Shown one piece after another: positions 1 through 9,762 of a DNA stretch of 64,000 nt. The notes beneath the pieces were generated by a model. It worked only from the letters and a program-made list of their open reading frames with translations. It was not told the DNA's origin and did not search any database. The stretch comes from Blautia sp. SC05B48 (GTDB lineage Bacteria > Bacillota > Clostridia > Lachnospirales > Lachnospiraceae). The position numbers and the translations under genes were made by a program. Each line of letters begins with the position of its first letter. Within the stretch, counting starts at the first letter, position 1. The stretch is taken from the NCBI RefSeq assembly GCF_005848555.1, contig NZ_CP040518.1, positions 2,681,501-2,745,500 of the forward strand, read 5' to 3'.

Positions 1-572
1 GCTGCCATCGTGCCGAATCTGTAAAAGAAGAGATTGCATTTGCGCTTCAGCATGAGTATCTGGCAAATGTATTCGGTGAGCTTCTGGCAAAAGGTGAGGT
101 GCCCCTTCGGGTAACGCACAACGATACGAAGCTGAATAACGTTATGATCGATCTGGAAACAGGAAAGGGAATCTGTGTAGTGGATCTGGACACGGTTATG
201 CCGGGACTTGCCATGAATGATTTTGGGGATTCCATTCGTTTCGGGGCCAGCACTGCATTGGAGGATGAGAAAGATTTAAGCAAAGTATCCTGTGATATGG
301 AACTCTATGAAATCTATGTAAAAGGCTTTCTGGAAAGCTGTGGAGATAAGCTTAGTGCAAAAGAGATCGAAATGCTTCCCATGGGAGCTAAGGTGATGAC
401 CTATGAATGCGGCATTCGCTTTCTTACTGATTATCTGGAGGGAGATCATTATTTTAAAATCGACCGGGAAGAACATAATCTGGACCGCTGCCGCACACAG
501 TTTAAATTGGTGGCAGATATGGAACAGAAATGGGACACTATGCAGACGATCGTGAAAAAATATCAGAAATAA
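1..572 (+). CDS. nahK: N-acetylhexosamine 1-kinase-like phosphotransferase (5'-truncated)
   Basis: The reading frame is already open at base 3 and runs to a TAA at 570-572, so the N-terminus lies outside the window. The visible part shows the aminoglycoside-phosphotransferase/choline-kinase fold signature: an HND catalytic loop (THNDTKLNN) followed by a metal-binding DLDTVMPG segment. Kinases of this family phosphorylate GlcNAc or GalNAc at O1 using ATP. The gene lies 32 bp before a GH112 phosphorylase, and that pairing is the known lacto-N-biose/galacto-N-biose pathway: the phosphorylase releases Gal-1-P plus HexNAc, and the kinase activates the HexNAc. The specific NahK call rests largely on this neighbour; without it, sugar/choline kinase family would be the safe name. 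Confidence 0.8.
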   Translation, partial: CHRAESVKEEIAFALQHEYLANVFGELLAKGEVPLRVTHNDTKLNNVMIDLETGKGICVVDLDTVMPGLAMNDFGDSIRFGASTALEDEKDLSKVSCDMELYEIYVKGFLESCGDKLSAKEIEMLPMGAKVMTYECGIRFLTDYLEGDHYFKIDREEHNLDRCRTQFKLVADMEQKWDTMQTIVKKYQK

Positions 573-604
573 AAAACAGAGGTTTTTACAATGGAGGTAA
601 AGCG

Positions 605-2767
605 ATGAGCGAAACAAAAGGAAGAGTGACTATTCCGACAGATCTGGATGTGATTCCGGAGACACTGAAAATGCTGGACGAATGGGGGGCAGATGCCATC
701 CGTGACTGTGATGGAACAGAATTTCCGGCAGAGCTGAAGAAAACCGGCGCAAAGATTTATGCAACTTATTATACCACCAGAAAGGATAATGCCTGGGCAA
801 AGGCTCATCCGGAAGAAATCCAGCAGATGTATATCATGACATCTTTTCACACGGCAGTGTCGGATACTCTGGAGATCCATCTGATGGATCATCTGTATCC
901 GGATATGCTGGCGGTGAATACAAGAGATGATATCAGAAGATGGTGGGAAGTCATTGATCGGACTACCGGGGAAGTTGTCAGTACAGAGGAATGGTCATAC
1001 GATGAAAAAAACGGAAATGTTGTGATCAGACCGGCGAAAGGGTTTCATGAGTATACGGTAAGCTTTCTTGCATATATCATGTGGGATCCGGTACATATGT
1101 ATAATGCAGTTGTCAATGACTGGAAGGATGTAGAGCCTCAGATCACTTTTGATGTGCGTCAGCCTGCAACACGTGCGCATTCTATGGATCGCCTCCGCAG
1201 ATTTCTGGATTCCCATGATTATGTGAATGTAGTACGATTTACTACCTTTTTTCACCAGTTCACACTGATTTTTGATGAGATGGCACGGGAAAAATATGTA
1301 GACTGGTTCGGATATTCCGCTTCGGTGAGTCCATATATCCTGGAACAGTTTGAGCAGGAAGTGGGATATAAGTTCCGTCCGGAGTTTATCATTGATCAGG
1401 GATACATGAACAACACTTATCGGATCCCATCAAAAGAATTTAAAGATTTCCAGGCTTTTCAGAGACGGGAAGTGGCGAAGCTTGCAAAGGAAATGGTAGA
1501 CATTGTTCATGAATATGGAAAAGAAGCCATGATGTTCATGGGCGATCACTGGATCGGAATGGAGCCCTTTATGGATGAGTTTGCTTCCATCGGGCTGGAT
1601 GCGGTAGTGGGAAGCGTTGGAAACGGTGCGACCTTACGTTTGTTCAGTGATATTAAACATGTAAAATATACGGAGGGAAGATTTCTGCCGTACTTTTTCC
1701 CGGATACCTTCCATGAGGGAGGGGATCCTGTAAAAGAGGCAAAAGTAAACTGGGTGACTGCAAGAAGAGCCATCCTTCGAAGCCCGATCCAGAGGATTGG
1801 ATATGGCGGTTATCTGAAGCTGGCTCTGGAATTTCCGGATTTTGTACAGTATATCAAGGAAGTCTGCCAGGAATTCCGTGTGCTCTACGACAACATCCGG
1901 GGAACCACACCGTACTGCGTAAAACGTGTGGCAGTTTTAAATTGCTGGGGAAAAATGCGCTCCTGGGGAAACCATATGGTACATCATGCCATCTATTACA
2001 AGCAGAATTATTCCTATTTCGGAATCATCGAGGCATTAAGTGGTGCGCCTTTTGATGTGTCCTTTATCAGCTTTGATGACATCCGTCAGGATAAAGATCT
2101 GCTGAATGATTTTGATGTGATCATCAATGTAGGTGATGCGGACACTGCGCAGTCCGGTGGCGAGAACTGGGCAGATCCGAAGATTCTTACAGCTGTGCGG
2201 AAATTTGTCTATAATGGAGGCGGATTCATTGGAGTGGGCGAGCCAGCGGCTCATCAGTGGCAGGGAAAATTCTTCCAGCTGGATGATATTCTTGGTGTAG
2301 AGGAAGAAAGAGGATTTAATCTTAATACAGATAAATACAACTGGGAAGAGCATAAAGATCATTTTATCCTGGAGGATACAGACGAAACTGTAGATTTCGG
2401 TGAGGGGAAAAAGAATATCTTCGCACTTCCGGATACAAAGATTCTTATCCAGAAGAATCAGGAAGTCCAGATGGCAGTAAAAACCTTCGGAAAAGGCAGA
2501 GGTGTTTACATCAGCGGACTTCCGTACAGCTTCTGCAACAGTCGTATCCTTTATCGTGCGGTGCTCTGGTCAGCCGCAGCAGAAAATGAGCTTTTCTGCT
2601 GGTTTTCTTCCAATTATAATGTGGAAGTACATGCTTATGTGAAAAATAAAAAGTATTGTGTGGTAAACAACACCTATGAGCCACAGGATACTACGGTTTA
2701 CACAGGGGATGGAAAGAGCTTTGACCTTCATCTGGAAGCTAATGAGATTCGTTGGTATCAGATCTGA
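605..2767 (+). CDS. lnpA: 1,3-beta-galactosyl-N-acetylhexosamine phosphorylase (GH112)
   Basis: A 720-residue protein matching the length and sequence style of GH112 lacto-N-biose/galacto-N-biose phosphorylases. It cleaves Gal-beta-1,3-HexNAc with phosphate in the cytoplasm. The N-terminal TIM-barrel part carries the GDHWIGMEPF segment; Asp314 there lies where the family's proton donor is expected (D313 in the bifidobacterial enzyme). The C-terminal half has the glutamine-amidotransferase-like domain (INVGDAD, GGGFIGVGEP). I chose ATG 605 because GGAGG at 593-597 precedes it; an upstream in-frame ATG at 530 lies inside the kinase gene. No sugar transporter is adjacent on this side. Substrate preference between lacto-N-biose, galacto-N-biose and D-galactosyl-L-rhamnose cannot be read from the sequence. 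Confidence 0.9.
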   Translation: MSETKGRVTIPTDLDVIPETLKMLDEWGADAIRDCDGTEFPAELKKTGAKIYATYYTTRKDNAWAKAHPEEIQQMYIMTSFHTAVSDTLEIHLMDHLYPDMLAVNTRDDIRRWWEVIDRTTGEVVSTEEWSYDEKNGNVVIRPAKGFHEYTVSFLAYIMWDPVHMYNAVVNDWKDVEPQITFDVRQPATRAHSMDRLRRFLDSHDYVNVVRFTTFFHQFTLIFDEMAREKYVDWFGYSASVSPYILEQFEQEVGYKFRPEFIIDQGYMNNTYRIPSKEFKDFQAFQRREVAKLAKEMVDIVHEYGKEAMMFMGDHWIGMEPFMDEFASIGLDAVVGSVGNGATLRLFSDIKHVKYTEGRFLPYFFPDTFHEGGDPVKEAKVNWVTARRAILRSPIQRIGYGGYLKLALEFPDFVQYIKEVCQEFRVLYDNIRGTTPYCVKRVAVLNCWGKMRSWGNHMVHHAIYYKQNYSYFGIIEALSGAPFDVSFISFDDIRQDKDLLNDFDVIINVGDADTAQSGGENWADPKILTAVRKFVYNGGGFIGVGEPAAHQWQGKFFQLDDILGVEEERGFNLNTDKYNWEEHKDHFILEDTDETVDFGEGKKNIFALPDTKILIQKNQEVQMAVKTFGKGRGVYISGLPYSFCNSRILYRAVLWSAAAENELFCWFSSNYNVEVHAYVKNKKYCVVNNTYEPQDTTVYTGDGKSFDLHLEANEIRWYQI

Positions 2768-2822
2768 GAAAGCAGGATACAGGTTTACTGATAAAGAAAA
2801 GCTGTGAAATTGTCTGCGGGCG

Positions 2823-2850
2823 TTGACAGAGAAAAAACTTATAATATAAT
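2823..2850 (+). promoter_or_regulatory. Consensus promoter TTGACA-16-TATAAT
   Basis: TTGACA at 2823-2828 and TATAAT at 2845-2850 with a 16-bp spacer. Transcription would start near 2857 and run almost at once into the hairpin at 2876-2916. Either a short RNA is made, or the esterase downstream is expressed by read-through. Confidence 0.6.
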
Positions 2851-2875
2851 AAATCCATTCCAAAAGTAGGAAAAC

Positions 2876-2916
2876 AAAGCTGTTACAATAGAGAAAATCT
2901 ATTATAGCAGCTTTTT
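2876..2916 (+). terminator. Intrinsic terminator or attenuator
   Basis: A 16-bp stem (2876-2891 with 2899-2914, one C/A mismatch and one G-U) with a 7-nt loop and a T5 run. It ends lnpA transcription, and also sits about 20 nt after the start expected from the 2823 promoter. Confidence 0.7.
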
Positions 2917-2959
2917 GTTATTGCTGACAAACAATTTTACTTACAAAGAGGAGGGATTT

Positions 2960-3043
2960 ATGAACAAAAAGATCAAAACCCTGTTTTGCAGAAAAAGAGT
3001 GCTTTTTCTCCGAAAAATAAAAGCAGAAAAAGCAGTGTTGTGA
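2960..3043 (+). CDS. Possible 27-residue basic small protein
   Basis: A short frame starting ATG 2960 with a strong AGGAGGG at 2949-2955 and ending TGA 3041-3043. The peptide begins MNKKIKTLFC and is very rich in Lys and Arg. It lies between the attenuator-like hairpin and the esterase gene. No family is recognised. The good ribosome binding site is the only evidence for translation; it may be a leader peptide or chance. Confidence 0.3.
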   Translation: MNKKIKTLFCRKRVLFLRKIKAEKAVL

Positions 3044-3103
3044 TAAAATAAAAGAAAAATATTTCAAAGATAAAATGATCAGAAGAAAAGAGGAAAATAG
3101 ATT

Positions 3104-3964
3104 ATGACAAAAGCAGAAAAAAAGACACTGAAGCTTCCGGCAGAGAAGCCTCAGTATATTACAGTAAATGATATTACTTACGCACAGGTGGATTCCTGGT
3201 TCGGACATTGCAGGCGGGATCTGAAACTGGATATAATCTACCCGGAAACAAAAGATGGAAAAACCTATCCCTGCATCCTCTGGATCTGCGGAGGTGCATG
3301 GCTGATGATGGATAAATCCGCACATAATCTTTATCTGAGCAGACTGGCATCGGATGGATTTGTAGTGGCAAGTGTGGAGTATCGTACTTCCAATCAGGGC
3401 CCGTATCCGATGCCGCTGCAGGATGTAAAGGCAGCCATCCGCTATCTGAAAGCTCATGCAGACCGGTTCCGCATCAACAAAGAGCAGATAGGAGTTATGG
3501 GAGAGTCTGCCGGAGGATATCTTACATGTATGGCTGCGCTGGACAATGATCCGGCTCTGGATGTGGGAGGGTATCTGGAAGAATCCAGTAAGGTACAGGC
3601 TGCCTGCCCATGGTACCCGCCTACGGATCTTTCTGCATTTCCGTGTGAATCTGCAGAAAAATGTGCTTCTTCCGCAGAATCCCTTCTGCTTGGATTTAAT
3701 TCCATGTTAAATAAAGAAATGGCATACCAGAGCAGTCCGGTTTCCAAGGTTACGAAGGATGCACCGCCATTTATGATCATTCATGGCAACTGCGATCAGG
3801 TCGTTCCTTATGTTCAGTCGGAAACTTTATATGTCCTTCTTGAAGAAAATGGCTGTGATGTCACTTTGCTGACACTGGATGGTGCAGACCATGCAGATAT
3901 CCAGTTTTTTCAGGATGAGGTATGGAACCGGATTGCGGAATTTTTCCGTGAAAAACTGAAATAA
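3104..3964 (+). CDS. Alpha/beta hydrolase, esterase/lipase family
   Basis: A 286-residue cytoplasmic alpha/beta hydrolase (no signal peptide). It has the oxyanion-hole region CGGAW, the nucleophile elbow GESAG with Ser135, an acid in GNCDQVVPY and a terminal His in GADHADIQFF, so the catalytic triad looks complete. The form resembles the BD-FAE/acetyl-xylan-esterase-like group that often deacylates carbohydrates. It follows the LNB phosphorylase in the same direction but is separated by a terminator, so a role in that pathway is only suggested. Substrate unknown. Confidence 0.8.
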   Translation: MTKAEKKTLKLPAEKPQYITVNDITYAQVDSWFGHCRRDLKLDIIYPETKDGKTYPCILWICGGAWLMMDKSAHNLYLSRLASDGFVVASVEYRTSNQGPYPMPLQDVKAAIRYLKAHADRFRINKEQIGVMGESAGGYLTCMAALDNDPALDVGGYLEESSKVQAACPWYPPTDLSAFPCESAEKCASSAESLLLGFNSMLNKEMAYQSSPVSKVTKDAPPFMIIHGNCDQVVPYVQSETLYVLLEENGCDVTLLTLDGADHADIQFFQDEVWNRIAEFFREKLK

Positions 3965-4048
3965 ATAAAAGACAGGAGCACAGATCATCCGGCAGTTGTT
4001 GTAAATATGTGATCCTGAAAAGACTAAAAGTAGAAAAGAGAAACACAA

Positions 4049-5038
4049 ATGATAATATTAAATGATTATCTGTATTCCGGAGATACTCTTCTTCGGATAC
4101 TGAAGAAATACATCCGGGATCTTAGAACAGAGGCGAAGGAAAAACACAACGAGATCGATCTGGTACACTGTAATTTTCTGATCCAGATCCAGGAGCTTCT
4201 GGAGCATAATGATTTCCTTACTGCTCAGTCTCAGAAAATCCGGGAATTTTATAAATACATGGCAGGGGAATATCCGTTTTTGGCGTTTACCTTCAAGGGA
4301 AGGATCAAATCTCTGATCCGTGCGGAGGAAAAATTTAATGGATATGTAGTGGAGTTTATTTATGACTATTACAAAGAACAAGGTGAATATCCTTCCGTGT
4401 CACAGATCAAGGAGCGCTTAAGTTGTTTTCGGGATTTTATTGCGTACAGGATCGTTATCGCCATGCCCAGATGTCATCTGAAAAATGGAGAGAATGTCAG
4501 AGAAGAAGAGCTTCGTTATCTTTATGAAATTGCCAATATACTTCCGGGATTTCTGGAAGAAAGAGGATTTACCGCAGAGCCGGCCAGAGGGGTACAGGAA
4601 AGCACTTCTCCGTTGCTCAGTGAGGAGGTCAGACCTTATTACCGAGATTACATCTGTAACAACAGTGAGGATGATTATCAGTCCCTGCATATCACGTTTT
4701 ATGATAACAGTTCCCGAAGCTATATGGAAGTACAGCTGCGGACCAAAGACATGGATGATGTTGCGGAGATTGGTTCCGCCAACCATTTAAGCTATGAGAA
4801 AAAACAGGAAAGTGAACGCAGGAGAAGGGACGCGATTCCCCAGGGGGAATGTATCTATTTTGACGAGGCCTATGAGCGGGGGATGCGGCTTCTTGGACTG
4901 GATCTTGCAAAACTGGATGTCAATATGTTTGGTGCGGTAAATAATAGCCTGATCAATGATGGCTGCGGACTGTTCCGCGGAAGGATGATTCTTCCTTATG
5001 AGCATCTTTCCCGTTTTCAGAATGATATCGTTGACTGA
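4049..5038 (+). CDS. RelA/SpoT-domain protein, divergent (p)ppGpp synthetase-like
   Basis: A 329-residue protein with a RelA/SpoT synthetase core at roughly 90-260. FRDFIAYRIV matches the metal-binding D..G.R element, DDYQSLHITF the YQSLH motif and MEVQLRT the EVQIRT motif with its catalytic Glu; SANHLSYEK follows. It lacks the HD hydrolase, TGS and ACT domains of long Rel enzymes, so it resembles a small alarmone synthetase, although the N-terminal extension is longer than usual. The Gly before YQSLH is replaced by Asp and the usual proline-rich lead-in is absent, so activity is uncertain. The MATE gene follows after 11 bp, likely the same transcript. Confidence 0.75.
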   Translation: MIILNDYLYSGDTLLRILKKYIRDLRTEAKEKHNEIDLVHCNFLIQIQELLEHNDFLTAQSQKIREFYKYMAGEYPFLAFTFKGRIKSLIRAEEKFNGYVVEFIYDYYKEQGEYPSVSQIKERLSCFRDFIAYRIVIAMPRCHLKNGENVREEELRYLYEIANILPGFLEERGFTAEPARGVQESTSPLLSEEVRPYYRDYICNNSEDDYQSLHITFYDNSSRSYMEVQLRTKDMDDVAEIGSANHLSYEKKQESERRRRDAIPQGECIYFDEAYERGMRLLGLDLAKLDVNMFGAVNNSLINDGCGLFRGRMILPYEHLSRFQNDIVD

Positions 5039-5049
5039 GGGAGGATGAC

Positions 5050-6381
5050 ATGAAAGACTTGACAAAAGGGAGACCTTCCACATTGATCCTGTCCTTTGCA
5101 CTTCCTGTATTTCTGGGAAATCTCCTGCAGCTGACGTACAGCCTGGCAGATACTAGGATTGTGGGGAGCTTTTTAAAAGAAGATGCGCTGGCTGCAGTAG
5201 GGGCCACCAGTCCTTTAAGCGGGCTGATCATCGGTTTTCTGATGGGCCTTGCAAATGGATTTGCCATTGTCACCGCACAGAAATTCGGTGCCGGAAACCG
5301 GGAAGAAGTGCGAAAATCCTTTGCGCTGTCTCTTGTAATGGGCAGTGTGCTTTCTCTGATTCTGACTGTTTTGGGACTTTTGTTTCTGCATCCGATCCTG
5401 AGGTTCCTGAATGTTCCTGATCATTTGACGGGAATCGCCAGACAGTATATCTTTATCATTATTGCAGGTATGCTGGCAACATTTCTTTATGATACCTGTG
5501 CGGCATCTCTGCGTGCACTTGGGGATACGGTGACGCCCCTTGTGATCCTGGCAGTGTCTGTAACTTTAAATATCGCAGGAGATCTGTTTTTTATTCTGGT
5601 AGTAAAAGCAGGAGTTCAGGGAGCAGCCATTGCCACAGTACTTTCACAGACGCTGGCTTTTCTGGTATGCTGGTTTTACATGATCCGCAGGTATGAGATC
5701 CTACGGCTGAAAAAAGAGGATTTTTCTGATCCTGACAGAAATATGATGAAAAATATGCTGAGTGCAGGACTTTCCATGGGACTTGTAAATTCTCTGGTAA
5801 ATCTTGGTACACTGGCACTGCAGACCTCCATCAACCGACTTGGAAGAGATATCATCGTGGCACATACAGCGGCCCGTAAGATCACGGAAATGTTTATGAT
5901 CATGTTTGGCGTGTTCGGGCAGACTATGGCAATCTTCTGCGGACAGAACGCAGGTGCAGGGCGTATGGACCGGGTGCGCCAGGGAATCAGTCTTGCAGTT
6001 CTGTATACCTGTATCTGGTCCGTGATGACTGTGATTTTCAGTTTTACCATTGGAAAACAGCTGATCTATCTGGTCACAGGAAGCCACAATGAGACGGTGA
6101 TCCTAAACGCCACCAATTATCTTAAATTCGATACGCTTTTTTATTTTGTAACGGCTGTGATCAGTGTACTCAGAAATGCTATGCAGGGACTTGGAGAAAT
6201 GGTGATCCCGTTGACTTCCAGTGCGCTGGAGATGATCGGAAAAGTGGTGATCGCAGTGACATTGGTGCCGCTTCTCGGATATACCGGCGTGATCGTGGCA
6301 GAACCGATAGTCTGGGTCATTATGGTGATCCCGCTGATCGTGAAGATCCTTAGGATGTCGGAATTAAAGAGAACAGTCTGA
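5050..6381 (+). CDS. MATE family efflux transporter
   Basis: A 443-residue polytopic membrane protein with about 12 hydrophobic segments in two similar halves, the MATE layout. The opening TKGRPSTLILSFALPVFLGNLLQ resembles Firmicute MATE proteins, and a second-half repeat of similar type starts near residue 230. MATE proteins export cationic drugs or metabolites by Na+ or H+ antiport. SD GAGGATG precedes ATG 5050. It starts 11 bp after the RelA-like gene and ends at a large terminator. The substrate cannot be inferred. Confidence 0.88.
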   Translation: MKDLTKGRPSTLILSFALPVFLGNLLQLTYSLADTRIVGSFLKEDALAAVGATSPLSGLIIGFLMGLANGFAIVTAQKFGAGNREEVRKSFALSLVMGSVLSLILTVLGLLFLHPILRFLNVPDHLTGIARQYIFIIIAGMLATFLYDTCAASLRALGDTVTPLVILAVSVTLNIAGDLFFILVVKAGVQGAAIATVLSQTLAFLVCWFYMIRRYEILRLKKEDFSDPDRNMMKNMLSAGLSMGLVNSLVNLGTLALQTSINRLGRDIIVAHTAARKITEMFMIMFGVFGQTMAIFCGQNAGAGRMDRVRQGISLAVLYTCIWSVMTVIFSFTIGKQLIYLVTGSHNETVILNATNYLKFDTLFYFVTAVISVLRNAMQGLGEMVIPLTSSALEMIGKVVIAVTLVPLLGYTGVIVAEPIVWVIMVIPLIVKILRMSELKRTV

Positions 6382-6423
6382 GAGATCCGAAAATCAGATG
6401 AGAAAGATCCGTGTGAAAAATAA

Positions 6424-6497
6424 AAAGCACATTGTATGGAATGAGCCCCACCGGAAAGTATGACTTTTGGGGTGGTTCAACCATGGCAATGTGCTTT
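6424..6497. terminator. Bidirectional terminator between convergent genes
   Basis: Outer stem AAAGCACATTG (6424-6434) pairs with CAATGTGCTTT (6487-6497), extended by TATGG/CCATG and an inner CCACC/GGTGG. A-rich sequence on the left and T-rich on the right let it work for both the MATE gene and the DUF2798-like gene. Confidence 0.75.
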
Positions 6498-6504
6498 CTT
6501 TATT

Positions 6505-6996
6505 TTACATATTTGCTGTCGCTTCTTTTACGTTTTGTTTTTCAGGAAAGATATGTCTGAAAATAAAACGTACGATCGGACCTGCATAGATCAGCTGCCA
6601 GAAGAATGCCATCGGAAAGTTAAAGGCGGTTGTTTGAAGCCATACAGCTACGAACTTATTTCCGGCATCCTTAAAGAGAATGGTTGCGGCAAGACTCATT
6701 AACGGGCACATGAAAGCAACAGAAGGAACGGAGATCGCAAGAATCTTGCTGAACGGATGGCAGTTTTTGAAATCTACCATGCGCATTGCACAACCAAAAG
6801 CAAGTTTGGATACAAGGAAGAAGTCAAGGATAAATGCAATCGGTCCCATGATCACCAGCTCATGAAAAGCGTCAAGGAACACATGGTTTGTCATACTCCC
6901 AGTGTTCAGAGAAATGTTGTAGCAGATCATGGCGTAAACCATGAAAAATACCATGATAATGGTAAAGATAACTTCCTGAAATTTGTTTTTTGGCAT
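6505..6996 (-). CDS. DUF2798-like integral membrane protein
   Basis: A 163-residue protein with four predicted membrane segments, resembling DUF2798 proteins of unknown function. The start is set at 6996 because AAGGAGG lies just upstream (7003-7009 on the minus strand); an upstream in-frame ATG at 7065 has no such site. The C-terminus is charged (FPEKQNVKEA). It stands alone, convergent with the MATE gene, with its own 5' region shared with the divergent enolase gene. No function can be given. Confidence 0.65.
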   Translation of the reverse strand: MPKNKFQEVIFTIIMVFFMVYAMICYNISLNTGSMTNHVFLDAFHELVIMGPIAFILDFFLVSKLAFGCAMRMVDFKNCHPFSKILAISVPSVAFMCPLMSLAATILFKDAGNKFVAVWLQTTAFNFPMAFFWQLIYAGPIVRFIFRHIFPEKQNVKEATANM

Positions 6997-7251
6997 AAAA
7001 AATCCTCCTTTAAAATGATTAAGTGGTGATGTAAAACCGTAAAGCATGTGTTGTTCGTTAATCATTCAGGAGAATGTGCGTTTCCAATATATGACAGGAT
7101 TTTGTCATAAACCATATTTAGTTTTAAGTCCGGCGATTATATTATCATAATCAGCGTAAGGATGTCAATATGTAAAATTTGCACATTTTTATTAAGCTTT
7201 CTGAAAATAGACGGAGCTGCTCTAATGAGAAAAAAATGACAATAACTCCCC

Positions 7252-7280
7252 TTGACCATAAAAGTTAGATACAGTAAACT
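7252..7280 (+). promoter_or_regulatory. Putative enolase promoter
   Basis: TTGACC at 7252-7257 and TAAACT at 7275-7280, 17-bp spacer. The -10 is weak. The surrounding 7066-7405 region contains no gene; it also has a small GTTAG...CTAAC hairpin near 7289-7304. Confidence 0.35.
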
Positions 7281-7318
7281 TATATATGGTTAGCAGGTTC
7301 TAACTATTGCGTAAATAA

Positions 7319-8701
<1,383 letters not shown>

Positions 8702-8751
8702 GAAAAGTTTTCCATAAAATTTGTTTGTTACAAATAAGCCAAGAGTACCAA

Positions 8752-8793
8752 AGGGTCGGTATGGGAGAAATCCTGTTCCGGCCCTGGTTTTTT
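8752..8793 (+). terminator. Terminator of eno
   Basis: AGGGTCGG (8752-8759) pairs with CCGGCCCT (8778-8785) followed by GGTTTTTT. Confidence 0.7.
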
Positions 8794-8856
8794 GACCGAA
8801 TGCGGGATGCGACCACAGACAGATGGAAGAGATGCGGGATAAGTAGCATATTTTTC

Positions 8857-8886
8857 AAAAAGGCGCCCTTTGGAGCCTCTTTTTTT
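8857..8886 (+). terminator. Second hairpin with T run after eno
   Basis: GGCGCC (8862-8867), loop CTTT, GGAGCC (8872-8877), flanked by A5 and T7, which can work in either direction. The stem is short with one mismatch. Confidence 0.4.
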
Positions 8887-8899
8887 GGCGAAAATAAGG

Positions 8900-8928
8900 T
8901 TGCCAGATTTCTAAAAATGGTATATTAT
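8900..8928 (+). promoter_or_regulatory. Promoter of the ABC exporter pair
   Basis: TTGCCA at 8900-8905, 17-bp spacer, TATTAT at 8923-8928. It lies after both eno terminators and 46 bp before the permease start. Confidence 0.5.
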
Positions 8929-8973
8929 GATTTACAGCCGTGTGAAAAAATAAAATTGAATATTGGAGATGCT

Positions 8974-9750
8974 ATGAAAGAATACGTAAATACTTTTATA
9001 CGTTACAGGTTTCTTCTGGGAGAGCTTGTAAAAAAAGGAATCAAACTGAAGTACAGACGTTCCTATCTTGGTATCATCTGGTCTCTTCTTGAGCCGCTGC
9101 TTACCATGATCGTACTGACGATCGTATTCGGTACCCTGTTTGGAAACAAGGATCGGACATTTCCTGTATATATCCTGACAGGACGTCTTTTGTACACATT
9201 CTATTCCAGTGCCACAAAAGCGGCATTGAAATCAGTAAGAGCGAATTCGGCAATGATCAAGAAAGTTTATGTGCCAAAATATCTCTATCCGCTGTCAAGT
9301 GTGCTTTTTAACTACGTGATCTTCCTGATCTCGCTGATCGTGCTGGTTCCGGTAGGAGCAGTACTTGGTGTGGAGCCGACACTCTATATGCTCCAGATCC
9401 CGATCGCGTTGATCCTGGTATTTCTGCTGTCCTATGGCTGCGGAATGATCCTTGCTACGATTGGCGTTTTTTTCAGAGATATGGAATATCTGTGGTCAGT
9501 AGCGCTGATGCTGATCATGTATACCTGTGCGATCTTTTATTATCCGTCCAGACTGCTGAAGAGCGGTTTTTCATGGATCCTGAAATATAATCCGCTGTAC
9601 TGTACCATCGATGTTTTTCGTTCAGGAATGTTCGGAGAGCCGATGAATCTTCATTATGCGGCATACGCACTGGTATTCAGTCTTGTGACGATCGCCATCG
9701 GAATGTTCTGTTTCAAGAAGAAACAGGATGATTTTATCCTTTATATTTAA
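8974..9750 (+). CDS. ABC-2 type polysaccharide/teichoic acid export permease
   Basis: A 258-residue membrane protein of the ABC-2 (TagG/KpsM/Wzm) type. About six hydrophobic segments follow an amphipathic start containing KLKYRRSYLGIIWSLLEP, the hallmark of polysaccharide exporters. It should form the channel for a lipid-linked glycan with the ATPase encoded 12 bp downstream. ATG 8974 is used because TTGGAG lies upstream; the frame is open back to 8725 but that stretch contains the terminators. No glycosyltransferase genes are adjacent, so the exported glycan is unknown. Confidence 0.88.
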   Translation: MKEYVNTFIRYRFLLGELVKKGIKLKYRRSYLGIIWSLLEPLLTMIVLTIVFGTLFGNKDRTFPVYILTGRLLYTFYSSATKAALKSVRANSAMIKKVYVPKYLYPLSSVLFNYVIFLISLIVLVPVGAVLGVEPTLYMLQIPIALILVFLLSYGCGMILATIGVFFRDMEYLWSVALMLIMYTCAIFYYPSRLLKSGFSWILKYNPLYCTIDVFRSGMFGEPMNLHYAAYALVFSLVTIAIGMFCFKKKQDDFILYI

Positions 9751-9762
9751 CAGGAGAAAAAT

